Shown piece after piece: positions 18,832 through 26,888 of a stretch of DNA of 64,000 nt. A program made the translations under genes and the position numbers. The notes under the pieces are model-generated. The model saw only the letters and a list, made by a program, of their open reading frames with translations, was not told where the DNA came from and did no database searches. Numbering within the stretch: the stretch's first letter is position 1; each line of letters opens with the position of its first letter. The DNA comes from Gillisia sp. Hel_I_86 (lineage in GTDB: Bacteria; Bacteroidota; Bacteroidia; Flavobacteriales; Flavobacteriaceae): contig NZ_VISE01000001.1 in the NCBI RefSeq assembly GCF_007827275.1, forward strand, positions 3,658,001 to 3,722,000, given 5' to 3'.

Positions 18832-19800
18832 TTATTTACTTTCAAACCTTTGAAGAAGAACTGCAAATATGATGATAACACCTTTTACTACTTGTTGTGG
18901 ATAAGAGGGTACATTCAATAGATTTAATATGTTTCCTATCAATCCTAAAATAAGAACACCCATAAGCGTATTTATTGCTGTTCCTTTCCCACCATTTAAA
19001 CTTGCCCCACCTATCACTACGGCGGCAATGGCATCTAACTCCCAAGCCATTCCCATATTTGGGGAACCTAAGTTGGTTCTTGATGCTACAATTATTGCTG
19101 CAGTTGCAGCTAAAGCACCGGAAATAGCATAGACCAAAAACTTGTATTTGTTTACTTTTATTCCCGATAACCGTGAAGCTTCTTCATTACTTCCAATAGC
19201 GATTATTAATCTTCCGAAGACGTTATATCGTAGCATGACCATTGTCATGATTACAATAATAAAAAACACAATTGCAATATTTGGAATCCCTAAAGTTGAA
19301 TTATTGGCAAAATTGGACATGAATTCTCCTCCTGGAGTTTTAAAGGTAATAGGAGATCCCTTGGAATAAATAAAACCTAAACCTCGTGCAATAGTCATTA
19401 AAGCTAATGTGGCTACAAAAGGCGCCATTTTTTGATAGGCAACGAGATACCCAGAGACGCTTCCCAAACTAAAGCCAATTATTATAGTAAGTAAAATAGC
19501 AACTGGTAGGATTACCATATTTACCAAAAGAGCAAAGGTTACAGCGAGCAATGCAACCATGGATCCTACAGATAAATCTATACCCCCGGTTAGAATCACG
19601 ATTAACATACCAATGCTAATAATACCCAAACCGGAGACTTGTTTTAATAAATTTGAAAGGTTTACGGAAGTTAGAAAGACATCAGAAATTACTGCTGAAA
19701 ATATTACCAGTACAATAAAAATAAATATAGTATTATACTTTATTAAGAACTTAAGGATTCCACCAGGACTACTAAGTTGTTGTTTTAAGGTTAAAGCCAT
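18832..19800 (-). CDS. Sugar ABC transporter permease (RbsC-like)
   Basis: A 322-residue inner-membrane permease of the ribose/xylose/galactose type with 8-10 hydrophobic helices. Conserved text includes GIISIGMLIVILTGGIDLSVGS near the N-terminal third and AAVVIGGASLNGGKGT (the EAA-like coupling loop of this family) near the C-terminus. It pairs with the ATPase 21 bases upstream and the lipoprotein binding protein before that. As a monosaccharide or polyol importer it is notable because Bacteroidetes usually take up sugars by SusCD plus MFS transporters. Confidence 0.9.
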   Translation of the reverse strand: MALTLKQQLSSPGGILKFLIKYNTIFIFIVLVIFSAVISDVFLTSVNLSNLLKQVSGLGIISIGMLIVILTGGIDLSVGSMVALLAVTFALLVNMVILPVAILLTIIIGFSLGSVSGYLVAYQKMAPFVATLALMTIARGLGFIYSKGSPITFKTPGGEFMSNFANNSTLGIPNIAIVFFIIVIMTMVMLRYNVFGRLIIAIGSNEEASRLSGIKVNKYKFLVYAISGALAATAAIIVASRTNLGSPNMGMAWELDAIAAVVIGGASLNGGKGTAINTLMGVLILGLIGNILNLLNVPSYPQQVVKGVIIIFAVLLQRFESK

Positions 19801-19821
19801 AACGTGATTTTTAAATTTATT

Positions 19822-21339
19822 TTATTGTTTTAAAGGTTCCCCAATAGAGTACCGCAATATATTTTCTTCGGAAAATTGATCTTTTTGTAACTCTCCATAA
19901 AAAGTTCCTTTGTGCATCACAAGAATACGATCTGAAACCCCCATTATCTCGGGCATATCTGAAGATATTACCACTACTCCAACACCTTTTTTAGCCACTT
20001 CATTGATCAACTTATAAATTTCAATTTTAGCTCCTACATCTACCCCTCTGGTTGGCTCATCAATAAAAATAACCTTACTATCTATGCTTAACCATTTTGC
20101 TAAAGCTACTTTTTGCTGATTTCCACCACTTAGGTTTTTAACATTGATCTCAGAATTTGGGGTCTTAATATTTAACTTTTCAATTAAACCCAAAACTTTT
20201 TTGTACTCGTTATCTACATTGATGAACCCCAGTTTGCTGGATATAGAATCGAAATTGGTAACACTGATGTTGCGTCTTATGGATAAAGGCAAAAACACGC
20301 CTTCTTCTTTCCTGTCCTCAGAAACAAACCCAATTTGATGACCCGCAGCATCTACCGGGGATTTCGTTTTAATTTCTTTACCATTTAAGATTAGAGTTCC
20401 AGACTTCTTTTTATCTGCACCAAAAATAAGCTTTGCAGTTTCTGTTCTTCCGCTTCCTCCCAAACCAGCGATCCCTAAAACCTCTCCTGGCCTTACCGAA
20501 AATGAAACATCATGTACTAAAGTGTTTTTGGCCGTGAGATTTTTAACTTCTAAAATAGGAACTTCGCCAATTTGAATATCTCTCGTGGGAAATAGATCTT
20601 TTAACTCTCTTCCTATCATCAAACGTATTACCCCATCTTTGTTTGTGTCTGAAACAGCCATGCTTCCAGTATCTGCTCCATCTCTAAGCACGGTTACAGA
20701 GTCTGCTATTTTAAAAATTTCATCTAGGTGATGCGAGATATAGATTATAGAGATGCCTTTCTCTTTCAACTTAAAAAGGTTCTCGAATAATTTTTTAATG
20801 TCTGTAGGATCAAAAACGGTAGTTGGCTCATCTAAAACCAAAACTTTAGTGTCTTCAGATAATGCTTTTGCTATTTCCACAACTTGCTTTTGAACAATAC
20901 TTAGGCTTCTTACTTTGGCTGAGGCGTCAATTTTAAAACCTAAAGAATCAATTAATTCTTGTGCATCTTTAGTGATTTTTTTCCAATTCATCCAAAATTT
21001 TCTCGAACCTAATTTGTGTAAATAAATATTCTCTGCAACAGATAGATCGTTTACCAATGATAATTCTTGATACACCACACTAATACCCAAAACCTGACCC
21101 TCATGTGGGTCTTTAGGATTGATTTCTTTTCCATTTAGAACTATTTTCCCGGAATCTTTTGGATGTACACCACTTAATATTTTTATTAGAGTAGATTTTC
21201 CGGCGCCATTTTCGCCAAGTAACGCGTGAATTTCTCCAGGCTTTACTTTTAGATTTACATTTTCGAGCACCTTTACCACACCAAAACATTTGGATATTCC
21301 TGTCATTTCAACTCTATATTCACTTTCCGAAGTCTTCAT
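19822..21339 (-). CDS. Sugar ABC transporter ATPase, two nucleotide-binding domains (RbsA-like)
   Basis: A 505-residue duplicated ABC ATPase. Domain 1 has Walker A GENGAGKSTL, a degenerate signature LSIVQKQVVEIAKAL and Walker B VLVLDEPTTVF. Domain 2 has a degenerate Walker A GLGGSGRTE, signature LSGGNQQKVALAKW and Walker B VIFIDEPTRGVDVGAK. This alternation of good and degenerate sites is normal for RbsA/XylG/MglA proteins. It energises the import of the sugar bound by the lipoprotein encoded just upstream. Confidence 0.94.
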   Translation of the reverse strand: MKTSESEYRVEMTGISKCFGVVKVLENVNLKVKPGEIHALLGENGAGKSTLIKILSGVHPKDSGKIVLNGKEINPKDPHEGQVLGISVVYQELSLVNDLSVAENIYLHKLGSRKFWMNWKKITKDAQELIDSLGFKIDASAKVRSLSIVQKQVVEIAKALSEDTKVLVLDEPTTVFDPTDIKKLFENLFKLKEKGISIIYISHHLDEIFKIADSVTVLRDGADTGSMAVSDTNKDGVIRLMIGRELKDLFPTRDIQIGEVPILEVKNLTAKNTLVHDVSFSVRPGEVLGIAGLGGSGRTETAKLIFGADKKKSGTLILNGKEIKTKSPVDAAGHQIGFVSEDRKEEGVFLPLSIRRNISVTNFDSISSKLGFINVDNEYKKVLGLIEKLNIKTPNSEINVKNLSGGNQQKVALAKWLSIDSKVIFIDEPTRGVDVGAKIEIYKLINEVAKKGVGVVVISSDMPEIMGVSDRILVMHKGTFYGELQKDQFSEENILRYSIGEPLKQ

Positions 21340-21357
21340 ATCAATGAAATTTAGAGA

Positions 21358-22422
21358 TTAAAACAATGCTTTAGGATCGTAATATTTTGCGGCATTCTCT
21401 TTTGTAATTAATAAAGGTGCTGTAAAGGATGTTTTAGCAAAATCCCTTTTCCCATTCATATATTGTACAGCATATTCTACTGCGTTTTTACCAATCTGCA
21501 CAGGACTGTTCATAGCAGTACATCCATAAAAATCGGTTTCCATAATATATTTTATGGCTTCTTTTTGTCCATCGGCTGCTGCAACAATTAAGATATCGTC
21601 TGTTTTTCCAGCTTGCTCAATCGCTTTAATTGCACCTAATACACAAACATCGGACTCGGTAATTACCACATTTATATTTGGATGAGCTACCAAAATATCT
21701 TCCATAGCTTTTAAACCTCCGGCATAAGACCATTCAGTGTAAGCCTGAGTTTTTACATTTAAGTTGATTTTACCTTGTGTTCTTAATTGCTCTTCTGTTA
21801 TCCCTTGTAATAAACCCTGTTTACGAGTCAAACCTACTGGGTTTCCTGCATTGCCGCTTAACAAAGCGATGTTCATTTCATTATCACCCATTTTTCTAAC
21901 CAACCACTCCCCTGCCAGTGCGCCATTTGCCAAATTGTTGGATTGCACTGTAGTGACATACTCTGCTGAAGGATCTATAGAGCTATCTATAATGAAAACC
22001 GGAATTCCGGCATCTTTAGCAATTTTGGTAACACCAACCAGCGCATCTGGATCTTTAGGATTTAATAATAAAACGTCAACGCCTTTGGTGATTAAATCTT
22101 CAACAGCAGCTATTTGTTTAGTGATATCGTCTTGTCCATCTGCAGATAAAAATATCATTCCATTTTTTTCTGTTTTAGACTTTATACTTTGAAGCAGGGC
22201 TTGATAGTAAGGTGCGTTTAAAGAAGGCGTACAATAGCCAATTTTTTTACCGGTAAGATCTATATCACTTTGAACTATGTCTCCGGAATCTTCTGCACTA
22301 TTTACTGTTGCCTTTGTAGTATTGGTTTCTTCTACACAACTGGACAAATTAAAAGTTAATGCAATTACCAGTATTGGTAGATACATACTCTTTAAAACGG
22401 TTTTTAAATTTTGAGTCTTCAT
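21358..22422 (-). CDS. Sugar-binding lipoprotein of ABC importer (RbsB-like)
   Basis: A 354-residue periplasmic-binding-protein type I. The N-terminus is a lipoprotein signal with lipobox LSSC at about residues 26-29, followed by an acidic linker. The mature part starts IGYCTPSLNAPYYQALLQ, the usual RbsB-like strand 1, and shows the hinge motifs VDVLLLNPKD and NINVVITESDVCVLGAI. It would be anchored in a membrane facing the periplasm and deliver a sugar or polyol to the permease. The ATPase begins 18 bases after its stop. Confidence 0.9.
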   Translation of the reverse strand: MKTQNLKTVLKSMYLPILVIALTFNLSSCVEETNTTKATVNSAEDSGDIVQSDIDLTGKKIGYCTPSLNAPYYQALLQSIKSKTEKNGMIFLSADGQDDITKQIAAVEDLITKGVDVLLLNPKDPDALVGVTKIAKDAGIPVFIIDSSIDPSAEYVTTVQSNNLANGALAGEWLVRKMGDNEMNIALLSGNAGNPVGLTRKQGLLQGITEEQLRTQGKINLNVKTQAYTEWSYAGGLKAMEDILVAHPNINVVITESDVCVLGAIKAIEQAGKTDDILIVAAADGQKEAIKYIMETDFYGCTAMNSPVQIGKNAVEYAVQYMNGKRDFAKTSFTAPLLITKENAAKYYDPKALF

Positions 22423-22460
22423 AATTGTTGGTATTGATTAAATTTATTCGGTATTATTTT

Positions 22461-23267
22461 TTAAAATAAAGTAATATCTAATTGTAGCACTGTTTTTTCC
22501 TTTTCAGGATTCCACATTGCAGTTACATCTACTGGTAATACATAACTTTTTATGGAAATCTTTTTATTAAAGGTAGCACCTACATTAATAATATTTCCTG
22601 TCCCTTCTGTATAAAAAGTTTTATCTGTAATAAAAGACCATGCACCACCGGCAAAAAGTGATAGACTAGAATCTTCGTTCTTCCAGACTTTACTGCTAAC
22701 TTCAAAATAATGAGTCCAAGAATCTTTCAAGGTGCCATCATCTTGCACTTCATAATCTCCAGACCCACCGCCAACAATTGTGGCGAGATATAATAAGGTA
22801 TGGGGAAATATATTATATCCAAAATTTACATCTACAAAATTATAGCCTTGAGTTTTATCATAGCTCCAATACTTTAATTTATCGCCTCTTTCTTCTACTC
22901 CAGTATAATTATTGTGCGATACTGCCTCGATGAAAAACTTATCAGAAAAACGATATAGGGAATAAATTGAAAACTCTTGGTAATAAGCGCTTTCTTTTTC
23001 TCCGGTATTTATATTTTCAATATCTGTGGCAGAAAAACTGGCACCTCCCCAAACACCAAATGTGAATTTCTTATTTCGGGAGTTATATTCTATGGTGGTA
23101 GCGATCATGGTCCCAGGATGAACTACAAATCCATGCCATAGGTGCATATTTTTTAAATGAGCTCCAACACTAAAGGGCTTATAATTTTCAACCTGTTTCT
23201 CTTCTTGTGCTGAAATCATATTACATGTAAAAAAAAGTAAAATGTAGAGCGATTTATAACTTCTCAT
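22461..23267 (-). CDS. Predicted outer-membrane beta-barrel protein
   Basis: A 268-residue protein with a cleavable signal peptide (cut after MISAQ, near residue 21). The mature part is rich in alternating aromatic/hydrophobic strands such as FTFGVWGGASFS, FSIYSLYRFSDKFFIEAVS and VDVNFGYNIFPHTLLYLATI, and it ends in a strand with a terminal Phe (LQLDITLF), as barrels inserted by BamA do. It is the first gene of the polyol operon, so it may serve as the outer-membrane pore for the ABC importer's substrate. I do not recognise a named family. Confidence 0.7.
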   Translation of the reverse strand: MRSYKSLYILLFFTCNMISAQEEKQVENYKPFSVGAHLKNMHLWHGFVVHPGTMIATTIEYNSRNKKFTFGVWGGASFSATDIENINTGEKESAYYQEFSIYSLYRFSDKFFIEAVSHNNYTGVEERGDKLKYWSYDKTQGYNFVDVNFGYNIFPHTLLYLATIVGGGSGDYEVQDDGTLKDSWTHYFEVSSKVWKNEDSSLSLFAGGAWSFITDKTFYTEGTGNIINVGATFNKKISIKSYVLPVDVTAMWNPEKEKTVLQLDITLF

Positions 23268-23337
23268 ATTTGAATTTTTTTTGACAGGGATTTCGTTTGA
23301 TTTTCCATTTATTTAAGATTATCGCGAATAAATTATA

Positions 23338-23354
23338 AACGTCCTAAATACGTT
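23338..23354. promoter_or_regulatory. Candidate operator 1 of the NrtR-type regulator
   Basis: AACGT-CCTAAAT-ACGTT is a perfect 5-bp dyad with a 7-base spacer (6 bp if one outer base on each side is counted). It lies just downstream of the - strand -7 box at 23369-23362, where a bound repressor would cover the start of transcription. Confidence 0.55.
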
Positions 23355-23361
23355 TGTTTTT

Positions 23362-23369
23362 CAAATATA
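23362..23369 (-). promoter_or_regulatory. Candidate promoter -7 box of the polyol operon
   Basis: The - strand reads TATATTTG, an exact TAnnTTTG match, about 95 bases before the first gene of the operon. No good -33 TTG was found. Confidence 0.5.
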
Positions 23370-23485
23370 TTATAAAAATATTTAAAAAATGTGTTAAAAT
23401 TGATATAAATGTAATTTTAACTATTATAATCTACCAACTAGATAATTAATTATGCTATTATTTACCGTAATATATTTTTTGTTAT

Positions 23486-23502
23486 AATGTATTAATGACG
23501 TT
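23486..23502. promoter_or_regulatory. Candidate operator 2 of the NrtR-type regulator
   Basis: AATGT-ATTAATG-ACGTT has the same geometry as operator 1. Read on the - strand it shares AAACGTC.T.AATAC.TT with operator 1. It lies about 42 bases upstream of the regulator's own -7 box. Confidence 0.5.
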
Positions 23503-23543
23503 TAATAAATTTATGTATATTAGCTGTAATTAAAGCAAACACC

Positions 23544-23551
23544 TATTTTTG
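23544..23551 (+). promoter_or_regulatory. Promoter -7 box of the regulator gene
   Basis: TATTTTTG followed by CA is a classic flavobacterial -7 box. It overlaps the in-frame TTG at 23549, which rules that codon out as the start and supports the ATG at 23567. Confidence 0.65.
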
Positions 23552-23566
23552 CAATTAAATTCACTT

Positions 23567-24304
23567 ATGGAAGCTAAAGAAATATTAAATATATCTGTGG
23601 ATTGTGTGGTTTTTGGATATGATATAAATACTAAACAATTAAATGTTTTATTGATAAAACGTTTCTTGGAATCCAAGGATACAAAGGAAATTTTAGTTGA
23701 TGATTATGTTTTGACTGGTTTCCATGTTTATGAAAATGAAACCTTGGATGAATCTGCTTCTCGAGTTTTAAAAGAACTAACAGGTTTGACCAATATCTAT
23801 CAGAAACAATTTAAAGCCTTTGGTAGTCCGGATAGATTGTTGAATGAAAAGGATCTAATTTGGATTAAGAATAGAAAATTTAGTGCAAGAACAATCACCA
23901 TCGCTTACTACTTTTTACTAAAAACCGATAGTGTTGATATAAAAAACAACAAATATCAGGCAAAGTGGTTCCCGGTTGAAGAATTGCCAGAACTAGGGTT
24001 TGATCATAAAGAAATAATATTGGAAGCGCATGAGGACCTAAAAACCAAATGTCTCTCTGAACCTATAATTTTCGAATTGTTACCAGATAAATTTACAATA
24101 AATGACGTCCAGGATTTATATATTTCTATTTTGGGAATAGAAATAGATAACCGCAACTTCAGGAGGAAATTAATAAATAAAAAATATATTATTCCATTAG
24201 ATGAAAAACAAGTTGGCGTTTCAAAAAAACCAGCTCAATTATATATGTTTAGTAAAGATGTTTATGAAAAGATGTTTCAAAAGAATTACTTGATTAGCAT
24301 TTAA
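23567..24304 (+). CDS. NrtR-family Nudix-like transcriptional regulator
   Basis: A 245-residue protein from the ATG at 23567. The N-terminal ~145 residues form a Nudix fold (VDCVVFGYDINTKQLNVLLI, then LDESASRVLKELTGL at the Nudix-box position). The box lacks the full catalytic REXXEE, as in non-hydrolysing regulators. Residues ~165-245 form the winged-helix part (FTINDVQDLYISILG, NFRRKLINKKYI). Members of this family in Bacteroidetes control sugar catabolism, for example arabinose use by AraR. It faces the polyol operon head to head and two matching dyads lie between them, so it is probably the local sugar-responsive repressor. Confidence 0.85.
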   Translation: MEAKEILNISVDCVVFGYDINTKQLNVLLIKRFLESKDTKEILVDDYVLTGFHVYENETLDESASRVLKELTGLTNIYQKQFKAFGSPDRLLNEKDLIWIKNRKFSARTITIAYYFLLKTDSVDIKNNKYQAKWFPVEELPELGFDHKEIILEAHEDLKTKCLSEPIIFELLPDKFTINDVQDLYISILGIEIDNRNFRRKLINKKYIIPLDEKQVGVSKKPAQLYMFSKDVYEKMFQKNYLISI

Positions 24305-24424
24305 TCATCACTATTTTTTGTGCACATTGGTATAAAGATTTTCAAAATATAACATCGTTTTGAAAGTAGAATAGAAATTATTTAAAAAAACACTATCTCA
24401 CTAAGTGTGTAAGTTTAAAATAAC

Positions 24425-24606
24425 AAGGGTTGGATTTTAAAAAGTCCAACCCTTTTTTCATAGACCGTTAGGAACTGATTTAAGATTATACCCCAATTCC
24501 TGATGGGCATTGACTATTTTTGGGTTGCTTCCCGCACAACCAAATATACTGATTCCATCACAGCGTCGTCTGTTGGGAAAGATAATTTGTTTAAAGTCCT
24601 ATACTT
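24425..24606 (-). pseudogene. C-terminal relic of an IS256-type transposase
   Basis: Read on the - strand from 24606, the frame gives KYRTLNKLSFPTDDAVMESV, then YLVVREATQK, a TAG stop (24516-24514), then SMPIRNWGIILNQFLTV. This matches the conserved end of IS256-family transposases, where the usual text is SFPTDDAV.K..YLA....KKWT.PI.NWG..L.QF. The TAG stands where a Trp (TGG) is expected. The N-terminal catalytic domain is absent. The relic abuts the stop codon of the broken DsrE gene at 24605-24607. It has no independent function. Confidence 0.75.
24427..24458. terminator. Terminator hairpin after the NrtR-type regulator
   Basis: An 8-bp stem GGGTTGGA/TCCAACCC with an internal TTTT/AAAA pair, followed by six T on the + strand. 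It also overlaps the tail of the transposase relic. Confidence 0.7.
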
Positions 24607-25008
24607 AAATAACCCCTCTTTTGAAGTTGAAAATCATGTAGCCATTGTCCACAACTTCCAGCTCATGTGGGATATCTTCTTTGTTTACTTTGAATTTTTT
24701 TAAAGATAAACCACATACTACAATTTTTACATGAGCTTTTTCTGCTTTTCTATAAAGCTTTTCATCATTTCTTTGTCAGTAAGGTCCTCTACAGTTTTTC
24801 CGCAGATGATCGCCTGGAAATCGCCAAAACTCTTTCCATCTTCTTCTGCCAGAGCCTCCGCCGTTAAAATAATGGGTTGAAGTTGAGGGATTTTTTTTGT
24901 AAGTACAACATAATTATGTGAATGGTACCCTTGTTTAGAGGTTTGAGCATTTGCAGTATTAGCAAATGTTAGTGCTAGGATAGTTAAACCTAAAATTAGC
25001 TTTTTCAT
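24605..25008 (-). pseudogene. DsrE-family protein with a one-base frameshift
   Basis: The first frame (25008-24727) encodes a signal peptide (MKKLILGLTILALTFANTAN, then AQ) and a DsrE-like start ending at MMKSFIEKQKKLM. One base is missing in the A run at 24749-24746. If it is restored, the text continues FIEKAEKAHVKIVVCGLSLK, then KFKVNKEDIPHELEVVDNG, and stops at 24607-24605. VVCGLSLKKF is the hallmark Cys region of exported DsrE/F proteins, which probably handle sulfur transfer. The product is either lost or the base is a sequencing error. The IS256 relic begins at the restored stop codon. Confidence 0.75.
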
Positions 25009-25073
25009 AGTTATTGTTTTTGAAATGTTTGCATATCGTTTAATCCCTTAAATCCGCAAGCCATTGTTAATAA

Positions 25074-25123
25074 GAAAGTGGAAAAGTCAATGAAGACAAT
25101 GCTCCAGAAACTTTTCCACTTTC
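25074..25123. repeat. 14-bp inverted repeat inside the IS left end
   Basis: GAAAGTGGAAAAGT at 25074-25087 is matched perfectly by ACTTTTCCACTTTC at 25110-25123 with a 22-base spacer. A second hairpin, TTTTCACC/GGTGAAAA, follows at 25129-25150. Confidence 0.6.
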
Positions 25124-25180
25124 AATTATTTTCACCTATTTGGGTGAAAACATCCTTGCAGATGAGATGTACATATTCAC

Positions 25181-26439
25181 AGGAAAACATACAATCTTTT
25201 GGCGGAATAAATTTCGCCGATAAAATCCTACGCAACACCGGTATCCATGATCACATGGGAAAAACCCTTGGCAACAGGGGTATCACGACCACTTAAGGTT
25301 ACAGCGACCTTTTTCGCTCCTACCTCTCAATGGTGCTCTGCGGGGGGAATGTGCCGAAGACATCACCGAGCACCTAGCCAGGGAACTGTCATCTTTAAAG
25401 GGCTTCCCCGCCTTCTGCCGATACCCTGTTGCGCATGCAAAAAGAATTGGCCACCGAAAAGGAAACTTTTATTTCCAATTCGGGCACACAGCACGAGTTC
25501 AGTACCAACAAAAAGATGAACCAATTCATGCTGGGCCTGCTGTTGAAGACCGGGCAATTGTCGCCAAAGCACGATGGCCACGTTCTTGATTACGACAACC
25601 AGTTCATCCCCACCGGCAAATACGACTTGAAACGTAGCTATAAGAAAGGAGATGGCTACTTTCCCCGGATTGCGTCCATGGGAAACCTGCCCGTGTACAT
25701 CGAGGGGTGCAACGGCAATAGCAATGTTAAGTACAAACAGGACCAAACCCCGCAAAGAACCTTCGAGGTTTTAGAAGAGGGCAAGATCAAGATAGCACAC
25801 GGGCGCATGGACTGTGGCTCTTTTACCAAAGACGTTGTGTCCGTTCTGGAGGCCAACACTTCCTTTTTCTATGTGCGGGCACAACGCTGCACCAACCTGC
25901 ACGAGATCGTAGCAGGCATCCATCATTGGCAAACCCGGGAAATAGGCCATAAGGAATACCAGCTGGCCTCTATCGAATACGCCCCCTTTGGTGGGCGAAA
26001 GGCCTACCGCTATGTGATAAGCCGCGAGAAAAAGACAAACGCACAGGGCAATCTATTCACGGGCAACGACTTTACCTCCAGGGCCATGATGACCAACAAC
26101 CGGGAGATGACAGACTTGGAGGTGATCAATTTTTACAACGACAGGGGCAACAGCGAACGCTTGTTCGACGAGATGAACAATGACTTCCTTTGGAAAAAAA
26201 TGCCCTTCTCGTTCTTGCAGGAAAACACGGTGTTTTTGATCATGATGGGGATCTGCCGAAACCTGTACCACTTCCTCACCGGGTTCATCAGTAAAAAACT
26301 GGATTTTATAAAACCAAATTACCGGTTGAAGAAGTTCATCTTCCGTTTTATGGCCGTGCCTGCAAAATGGATCAAAAGGGGGCGTCAATGGATACTCAAA
26401 CCCTTCACAAACAGGGAATACCACCCCTTGCTAGAGTGA
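25181..26439 (+). pseudogene. IS1380-family transposase, frameshifted
   Basis: The intact C-terminal part (25429-26439, 336 codons) shows DDE transposase text: IAHGRMDCGSFTKDVVSVLE with the catalytic Asp, and YNDRGNSERLFDEMNNDF with the catalytic Glu region. Upstream coding text continues in pieces. QSFGGINFADKILRNTG and MGKTLGNRG are followed by a TAA at 25294, then YSDLFRSYLSMVLCGG in the same frame, then CAEDITEHLARELSSLKGF in another frame, then ADTLLRMQKEL back in the first. So there is one in-frame stop and two shifts, and the enzyme should be inactive. Confidence 0.8.
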
Positions 26440-26888
26440 CTGAAAACAGATTTCCACCACCTAGAGGAATGGCTTGCTCTTTAGTTAAATACCATCAATT
26501 GATAATCAAATACTTATAAAAAAAGGTACATACGGTCTTTCGGCATAGAACTAGAGGTTCTCGAGAACGTTTAAAATTTTAAAGAAGGACAAAAAACCAT
26601 GGGCCAAAATCCCAAGGGGGAGAAAAAATAAGCTGGATCTCCCCCCCTCCAAACCTAAAAAAACCGTATTTTTCACACCAAATTTTTAACCTGCGGATTT
26701 ATGGAGATACTATTCTTAATTCTCTCCAAAAAAACAATCAAGGCCTCCGGGAAGCCCCTTAGACAATTACGGGCAGACCTCAGGGAGATTAAAACCTCTA
26801 TGAGGAATTAAATCCTTCGGCAGTAAACTCCATTTAAACGAAGTCCATGACTTCCAGTACCCACCCGTAAAATATTTCAACTAATAGG
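26440..26888. other. IS right flank with hairpin, no gene
   Basis: It contains a palindrome GTTCTCGAGAAC (26557-26568), a GGGGGAGA/TCTCCCCC hairpin (26616-26645) and the IS right end (26690-26703). A 36-codon frame starts at 26701 (MEILFLILSKKTIK) and has no recognisable homology; it may be a scrap of another element. Confidence 0.45.

Larger units (their letters stand above)
23268..23566. other. Divergent regulatory region of the polyol locus
   Basis: A very AT-rich spacer between two divergent genes. It carries a -7 box for each direction and two dyads of the same geometry (AAnGT-7 bases-ACnTT), listed separately. Confidence 0.6.
25048..26703 (+). mobile_element. Decayed IS1380-family insertion sequence
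   Basis: Imperfect terminal inverted repeats share TAAATCCGCA.G: TTAAATCCGCAAG at 25048-25060 on the left and CCTGCGGATTTA at 26690-26701 on the right. The ~1.65 kb span fits IS1380 elements. The transposase frame is broken near its N-terminus. No clear target-site duplication was found. Two hairpins (25074-25123 and 25129-25150) lie just inside the left end. Confidence 0.7.

Noticed and set aside
23549-23566. Upstream TTG start for the NrtR-type regulator
   Set aside because: The TTG overlaps the promoter -7 box TATTTTTG; the ATG at 23567 fits the family N-terminus.
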